From Forficula auricularia (taxonomy: Eukaryota > Arthropoda > Insecta > Dermaptera > Forficulidae), in assembly GCA_024734495.1 (NCBI GenBank), contig JALMQS010000070.1, positions 14,813,486-14,877,485 of the forward strand: 64,000 bases of DNA, written 5' to 3'. The notes below the pieces were generated by a model. That model was given only the letters and a program-made list of their open reading frames with translations, was not told the DNA's origin and did no database searches. The position numbers and the translations under genes are program-made. Below are positions 44,201 through 53,200 of the stretch, piece after piece. Numbering within the stretch: the stretch's first letter is position 1; each line of letters starts with the position of its first letter.

Positions 44201-47200
44201 GTAGGTTTACTTTTGATTTGACCTCAATTCTAATAGATACAATGACGCCTCGTCATAATAGAAAGATAATTTTAAAAATTAAATTAGAAAATATAGTTAA
44301 AATTGAATGTAATGGAAGGCAGCCCAGGGGTAGTGAGGAAAGAAAAAATTAACACATATCAAATAAGGTGTAATTTATTGGAATCCTTCCTCCTTTCCTT
44401 TCAAACCGACGTTTCGGAGGATTTTTCCCTCCTTCTTCAGGTTTTGAAAGGAAAGGAGGAAGGATTCCAATAAATTACACCTTATTTGATGTGTTAATTT
44501 TTCCTTCCTCATTACCCCTGGGCTGCCTTCCATTACATTCAATTAAAATTTCTACCAGTCCGTCTCTCTCCAGAGAAAATTTCGTTGCAAAAAAAATATA
44601 GTTAAAATTTTAGAAAAATTCTAGCACGAGCCTAGAATCGAACCCGAATCTTTCACGTATCCGGGCTGATACTGTTTATACATTAAGCTAGTGGCGTACC
44701 TAGGGGGGTGCGGAGGGTGCGGTCCGCACCGGGCGACACATATTTTGGGGCGGCATTTTTTATATTTAGTTATAGTTGTAAAAAACAACTTGTTCTCTTC
44801 ATAAGTTTACTATTCGATTATGAATTACCATATGATTTCGAATATTTTTCCTCGTCGTCAAGTAAATGTAGGATAGAAAATATTATTAATTATATTAGAT
44901 AGCATCAAGCAGAGGACAACCTCTTTGTTTCTCTTTATTAATCAACAACTCTGCTACTCTCGGCAAAATAAAAACTTGTCAATTCAAATAAAAACTTTTT
45001 AAGAAAATATTATCTCTAAAAATCTAAAAAAAAGCGCTTGAAGGCCCTCTTGATCTACTAAAATTTATTCAACAGTATAGATGGGAAATTCTGTATCCAA
45101 TATTATAATTTTGCTAAGAATTTTTTTAACAATTGCTATCAGTGTTGTTAATTGCGAAAGGAGCTTCTCCAAATTGAAGTTGATAATTTTTTTTTTTGTA
45201 AATTAGTTATATGTTTTATCTCATAGGTGGGGAACCAGCGGCCTCCTTAAGTTTCTTGTGGCCTTTAAAAAAGTATCTTGTATTTTTATAAAAGTTTCAT
45301 TTATAGGTATATCAACTTATGCGGCCTCCTTTATTACTGCCTAATTTAAATATGGCATCCAATGGTATACCTATAGTTTGTCTCAATTACAATTATTTAT
45401 TATTGTTTATTAATTTATAAAAACCATCAATTTATAAACTTAGAAAGGACGGAAAAAGTTCTAGGTACGCCACTGCATTAAGCTACAGGTTCCAATCTCA
45501 AACCACTCCCAGATGATGATAGTTTTTATGAAAAAGACCCAGGTTTTAATTACCGTTTGTTCTATAGGTTTTCCGGTCAATAAATAATACATTAATCCCT
45601 TAATCATTCATATCCAAGCTTTGATTCTTTTATTAGATCATCATCATGTTTACCATATAAACTGATTCGATAGCAATATAAATACGATCTAATAAATATC
45701 GAAAGTTTTATGTTTATGAGGCCAGCTTGCTAAAACAACAAAACCAAGGCAATAGCCAGCAAACAATTTCAGTGAGGGTTAGTTAATTTTCGGTCGGAGG
45801 GTAGCTAGCTACCTAGCGAGCGAGATGTTAGGATAATATAGACATACTCCTAGGAGTGGGAGACATGACACCCTGATGCCCAGATTGCTTTTTTTAGCAG
45901 AGTATTATTTTTATTCATATCTATTCAATACCCTGAAGAAGAAGAGAAACAAGTCTTCGAAATGTCGGAATTTGAATAAAATTTTAAATAATTCATGGAC
46001 TGCCTTTCATTATTTATTTATTATATTAGACGGACTAAAGTCCTTTTACACTATATATATACATATATATATATATATATACAATAATTTTTTTTTAATA
46101 TAAATTCAAGTGGGTAATACATATAAAGAATATATAAAGAACATAAAGATTATACATATATATATATATAAAAATAATTTTAAATATAAATCCAAGAATA
46201 TATAAAGAACATAAAGATTTTATAAATTATTATAAATATATTATAACCTACTTATTTCGCTTACCAGTCCGTCTTTCTAAGAAAATAAATAACATTAAAC
46301 TATTTTTATTAAATTTTTATTGAACGTTTTATTTATATCCTGTAAAATTTTGATCCTTAACTCAACATTTCGGGGGTGGGGGTAATACTAACCCCTCCCT
46401 CCCCGCACTAGATAGGGCCATGAACAAAACGAATATTTTTAATCCTATCTCAATCCTATAATAATGAATAAACTATGATAATATTTTCCCCAGACTTGTA
46501 AAAGGTATGAACTTCTCCGTTGTGGTTTTCGACACTGCACCTACAGGCCATACTTTAAGACTTCTCTCTTTTCCTCAAGTAGTGGAAAAAGGTTTAGGAA
46601 AATTAATGAGGCTCAAAATGAAGGTTACCCCATTTATTTCACAGGTGAGATATGATTAATATAGTTATTTTATTAAAATTACTATTTTCCTACTTAATCT
46701 AATTTTTCATTTTAGTTGTCTTCCTTAATGGGATTTAATGAGTTCAATGCTGAATCCTTTTCTTCAAAAATGGAAGATATGCTCAGTATAATTCGACAAG
46801 TCAACGAGCAATTTAAAAATCCGGTAAACATTTTTTAGATTAAAAATTTTAATTTCAAAACAAAAATTTGAAAAAAAGTTGAAAAAAAATTATATATAAA
46901 AATATGTCAGAAGAGTACTTTTCACTCCCTCGAGAATCGAACCAAATTCTCAAAATTAGCAATCTGGGCCAATTGGCCAGAGTTGAGCCCCTCTGACATA
47001 AGTATCCGGCTAAATAAAACAATCTTCTGGCATATAATTAAAAATATTACGTCACTCAATAAGTCCCCGGTCTGACACATATATGGCAACATTTTGACAG
47101 ATCCACATAATTTCCGGGTAGTACTAACCTTCAAACAGTATGTGTCAAAATTTCATGGCATTCTGACCGTTAGTTTAGAGGTTACAGTCGTTTTAGTGAC

Positions 47201-50200
47201 CCCAGTTTTGTAATTTTCAAGACAATGGATAGAAAGGAATTTCGTGTGTTGATTAAACACTGTTTTTTGATGGGGAAAAATACTGTTGGAGCCAAGCAGT
47301 GGCTTGATAAGCATTATGGGGACTCTGCACCAGGGAAATCAACTATTATTGACTGGTATGCTGAATTTAAACGCCGTCCACAAGCACCGATGATGCTGAC
47401 CGGTCTGGTAGCCCAAATTCGGCAGTTGTTCCGGAAAACATAAAAAATGTCCACAAAATAGTTCTAAAAGGCCGTAAAATGAAGTTGCTTGAGATAGCTG
47501 ACACCTTGAAGATATCAGAAGGTAGGTAGTGTCTATACAATTTTACATGAAAATTTTGGCATGGGCAAGTTGCTTTCGAAGTGGGTGGCGCGTTTCCTCC
47601 CACCGGACCAGAAACAACAACGACGATTCAGAGCGCTCTTTGGAGCTGTTCAAGCGAAATAAAAAGGATTTCTTGCGTCGGTATGTGACAATAGATGAAA
47701 CATGGATCCACCACTACACGTCTGAATCAAAAAGATCGTCAGCTGAGTGGACAGCAGCCGGTGAAAGTCGTCCAAAGCGAGCAAAAACTCAAAAGTCCGC
47801 TGACAAGATTATGGCATCCGTATTTTGGAACGCGCATGGAATTGTGTTCATCAATTATCTTGATTATCCGCCTCCGTGGTCTAATGGTCAGAGTAACTGA
47901 CTGGCAACCCGGAGGTCCCGGGTTCGATTCCCGGCTATGCTCAGAAATTTTTCTGTAAGTATAGGGTCTGGAACGGGGTTCACTCAGCCTCGTGAGGATA
48001 AGTGAGTAGCTGCTTGATTGAGAAGTAGCGAATCTCGGTTAAGAAAAACTGAAACGAAGGTTGCAGATGTGCGTTGAGCTAACCGCTGACCCCTCGGTAC
48101 TGTTTCCAATTAGGACAGCAACCAATTCAGTAGGCCAAGACCACATGAAGGGTTGTCGAGCCAGAGATTTATTTATTTTTATTTTAATTATCTTGAGAAA
48201 GGCAAAACTATCAATAGTGAATATTACATGGCATTATTGGATCGATTGAGTGCAGAAATCAAGAAAAAACGGCCCCACATGCAAAAGAAAAAAGTGTTGT
48301 TTCACCAGGACAATGTCCCGTGTCACAAGTCGATGAACACAATGGTTAAATTGGATGAATTACGCTTTGAATTGCTTTCCCACCCACCGTACTCTCCAGA
48401 ATTGGCCCTCCGCTACTACTGGCTTTTTGAAGACATGATAAAGATGCTCCAGGGAAAGAAATTTGGCTCAAATGAAGAAGTGATTGCCGAAACTTAGCAT
48501 TATTTTGAGAGCAAAGACAAATCGTTTTACATAAGGGCATCGAAAAGTTAGAGGAGCGTTGGAATAAATGTATCACTCTTGAAGGAGAGTATGTTGATGG
48601 ATAAAGTGGAGTTTCTAAAAAAAATTTGTTTATCTTATTAGACCGGAGACCTATTGAGTGATGTGTTAATCCATTCTAACTCGGATCAGATAGATGATAA
48701 CCTCTTGTGATTTCTTTGGGAAAAAATTTGATTATAATGTTTTTTAGTAAAAAAAATTATTATCATAAACACATAAACAACATTACTTGATTGAAATAAT
48801 AATGGAATAATAATAATAATATTTTTATAGCTATTTAATTATTAAAAATCAATTAGATATTTTCTTTTTGAGGTCTGATGATCAGGTTAATGATTTGAAA
48901 TATTTTTACTACTACTGATGAATATGGAAAATAGTTGAAATAATATTAAGGTAGTTGTTTCGCGACAATACTAGCAAAAGTTAATGCTTGAGTATATAGA
49001 ACAGACAATAAGGATTCATAAGCCCAAAACTTTTTGCTGTTTATGTACCACTACTAGCCAATCCCGTGCTCGTTTGACAAATCTGGCAACATTGTCCGAG
49101 CTTGAATATTTTTATCATTGAAATGACAGATAAAATACATTATAAAGATAGATTTATAAAACAAAAAGTTCTTAATAAGCGATTGAAAGCTGTTGCTATA
49201 ATGGCTGAAGCGAAAAAATGTCAAAAAAAGTACTAAAGTTAACCCACTTTTTAGGTTAAATACATGCGTTGTTGCCAGCTTGTTTTTAGTGTAAATTTTC
49301 ATTATTTATACATTATTATCTCAGAAACTGTGTTGTAACTATGAATTAAAATTTTCTTAAAAAATGTATTAGTTATTGTTTAATGTTGGTTTAGTTTTTT
49401 ATAACAATGGTAAGAAGAGTTTCTTAATTATAATTAAATATATATGTAAACTTTCCGATATCCCGTATACTGCAATGTATAAGGTTCTGAAAAACTCTCT
49501 TTGGAATTTAATATCACTGGAATTATATTGTTCATAAATTACGTTTTGTCACCAATCGATGCAGAAGTATTTAAATAATAATCTGTCTAAATTTCAAAAA
49601 AATCCTAAGCAAATCCATATGGTGAAACAACTACTTTAATTGAAAAGATTTTGTTTTTCCGAGAATAGCAGAGTTTTTCATTCATAGAGAGAAATCAATG
49701 ATGCTTGGTGCAAATAAACATAAATAGTATCTGTTTATTTGCATCAAGCAGAAAGAACCTCATTGATTTCTCTTTATGATATTATCTTGTTTATTTACCA
49801 TCTTGGGATCTAATTTTGAAATATTCTTCAAGTGATGATAGACATCTTGGTAGAGACAATTCATTTCAACTTTATCTAGTTTCACCATGGGTAGTCCAAC
49901 CCAGAAAAATCTTTCAAATCATTAATCTGATTTTAATGACTCAAAAATAAAATATTTTAATTGAATTCTAAAAATAAAATACCTGAAAAAATAATTGCTA
50001 CATTATTTAATTCAAATAATGTTTTTGTGACCCTAAGCCTAATTTTTTGCTAAAAAACGCATATTTATTTTTGAAAGATCTATCCAACGATACTCCATTT
50101 GAAACACGTTCTTCCTTTAAAATTTTGAAGTTCTGACCTAATGGATATATGATCGTACTTACTGTTTGTTGTGGAAATCGAAACTATCATCAAAAGATAG

Positions 50201-53200
50201 TTTAACTAAGCTTTGTTATTTAATTATTTTCACCAAATTGCGATCACGTCTTATTAAGAAAATAAAGGGGTAGCACGAGGATGTGAATGTGAATCACCCT
50301 TAATGCCCATACGTTTGATAAAGTTAATAAGCTGACGTGTTCTGATGTGGCCATCCACTTGAATTTACCATTACACCCTGGCCCCTCACTTATATTTAAT
50401 AAAATTATTTATAATCATCTAGGGGGGGGGGGGTAGTTTTTGCAGTTTTAGACTTCTGGGGGCCCGCTGATTATGTATACAAAATTTGGTTGAGTTTGGT
50501 TCATAGACCTATATTTTCATTTTTTGGACCTACAACCCCCCCCCCCCATTTTGACCGGTTAGTTTTTGCATTTTTAGGCTTCTGAAGGACCAATAATTAT
50601 GTATAAAAAATTTGGTTGAGTTTGGTACAAGGGCCTAGATTTTCATTTTTTGAACCTACAACCCCCCCCCCCCCCCATTTTGACCGGTTAGTTTTTGCAT
50701 TTTTAGGCTTCTGAAGGACCAATAATTATGTATACAAAATTTGGTTGAGTTTGGTACAAGGGCCTAGATTTTCATTTTCTGACTCTACACCCCCCCCCCC
50801 TCCCCCCATTTCGGCGGGCTGTTAGTTTTTGCATTTTTAGACTTCTATGTGCCCACGGATTATGTATACAAAATTTGGTTGACTTTGGTACAAGGGGCTA
50901 TATTTTCATTTTCTGACCCCCCCCCATTTTGGCCAGTTAGTTTTTGCATTTTTAGACTTCTGGGGGTCCTCTGATTATGTATACAAAATTTGGTTGAGTT
51001 TGCTCAAATGGCCTAGATTTTTAATTTTTAACCCCCCTCCACCCCCCACTAATTTTGGGTCGATATGCACCAATTTCAATCAGCTCTTAATCTCAATGCG
51101 CCAAAACTACGTGTGAAATTTGGTTTTGATATTCCTATTAGTTTTTGAGCTAACTCGTCCACAAAATTTGGTAACGCACAGACTAACAGAATAACAGACT
51201 AACAGACATTTTGAGAAAACAATTATTATCTCGTAAAATATAATTTTTTCGATGTTCAATTATTAGGGCTTTTTTGTAGACCGAAATGGCCATGGTTTCG
51301 CTCAATTTTTTAAATCAAAATAGTTTCAGCCGTTTTTTAGATATTTCGAAAAAAGAAGCAAAAAAAAATACTTTTTTCATGCACGATTACAATACTTGAC
51401 CATACCCTGTATGGTAAAGTAAAAAATCATCGATTAACATATTGCATTTTTTCAGGATCAAACTACGTTTATATGTGTTTGCATTGCTGAATTTTTATCC
51501 TTATATGAAACTGAACGATTAGTCCAAGAATTAACCAAATGTGGCATTGATACGCATAATATAATCGTCAATCAACTTTTATTTCCTGCGAAAAATGATA
51601 AACCTTGTCGAATGTGTTCGGCCCGCCATCTTGTTCAAAAGAAATATTTAGATCAGGTAAGAAAAGATATTATTCTATATTCTAAATATTTAGACTTCAT
51701 GTAAATAAAATCAAAAATAATTTAAACACGACATTTCTTCTACTTTATTTGAGGCTTTTTCTAGCTCTTGATTGTTTTACAATAGGTTTATTGAATATTC
51801 TTTTATTGAAAAATCTACATTGTTAATCAAACTATGTATATTGAAATAAAATACATTAATGTTGTTAGAGTTCGTGGCTGTGATGGAACCGAGGGGTGAT
51901 CCGCGTTTGGAAGTAGGTGTACACCTCTTTGGAAGTATTTTGGAAGTACTTGGAAATATTTGGAAGTACTTGGAAATATTTGGAAGTACTTGGAAATATT
52001 TGGAAGTGCTTGGGAATGTTTGAAAGTGCTTGGAAATATTTGGAAGTGCTTGGAAATATTTGGAAGTACTTGGAAATATTTGAAGAACTTGGAAATATTT
52101 GAAGAGTACTTTTAAATATTTGGAAGTACTTGGAAATATTTGGAAGTGCTTGGAAATATTTGGAAATACTTGGAAATATTTGGAAGTACTTTTAAATATT
52201 TGGAAGTGCATGGAAATGTTGGAAGTACTTGGAAATATTCGGAGTACTTGGAAATATTTGGAAGTACTTGGGAATGTTTGGAAAGTGCTTGGAAATGTTT
52301 GGAAGCGCTTGGAAATATTTGGAAGAACTTGGAAATATTTGGAAGTACAAGTGGAAGTAGGTGTACAGCATATTAGGTCGCGGTTCACCCTCGGGTGGAA
52401 CTGTAGTAGATGAAGTTGGATGCACCTGGGTTCAATAAAACACCTTGAATAAAACGTTTCGGCCTGAATTTATTTGGCCATCTTGTATTAATTGGGCTAC
52501 AAAATTTACAAATAGATGTTAACATTGATATATTTTTATGCTTATTATCATAATATTACAAGTTGACCAAGTCGGTTGTTTAACTCAGTTATACCTCAAA
52601 ATGCAGGCACATATGCTGATTGAACCAACAAGCCTTGTCAAAAATAAAAATTGTAGCTTCATGTGGAGTAAATTTATAACGTGCCTGTGCCCATAGGTTC
52701 AAAATGAATGTAATGAGTTTATATAAATTGTTTTCTATATAATTACTGTAAGTTTAAACAACCAACTTGGTCAACTTGTAATATTATGATAATAAGCATA
52801 AAATATATCAATGTTAACATCTATTTGTAAATTTTGTAGCCCAATTAACTGAAGATGGCCAAATAAATTCAGGCCGAAACGTTTTATTCAGGGTGTTTTA
52901 TTGAACCCAGCGCATCCAACTTTGGCTGATACCTCCTCCTTCATCTAATACAAAATGGATTAATTACTGGTACTTGATAATTTTAGAATATGTTTCATTC
53001 TATATTAATGATATCATTTTAAGAGCTTGATAAAGTATCAAATAAATAAAAATAAAACGGAAACGTCACTATCATACAGTGTGTCCCAAAAATCTGGACA
53101 CATAAGCAAAAATACATATTTATTCATTTATCCCTATGACATATAGAGACTGGAACTCTCTTCCCCCGAACGTCTTTCCAGCAAATTATAACCTCCAATC

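Larger units (their letters stand above)
47050..48666 (+). mobile_element. mariner element interrupted by a SINE
   Basis: Inverted ends CACTCAATAAGTCCCCGGTC and GACCGGAGACCTATTGAGTG, with TA at the borders. It encodes a broken transposase (47225-48604) with a SINE insertion at 47864-48185. In Get3 intron 5, sense. Confidence 0.9.

Noticed and set aside
48872..48903. CTGATGAT ... TTGAAAT resembling the hammerhead motif
   Set aside because: The bases between do not form a stem II (CAGG against ATTT), so it lacks the defining feature.
51777..52388. 203-codon minus-strand open frame
   Set aside because: Composed of the 10-bp repeat read through in one frame; stop codons are simply absent from the unit.
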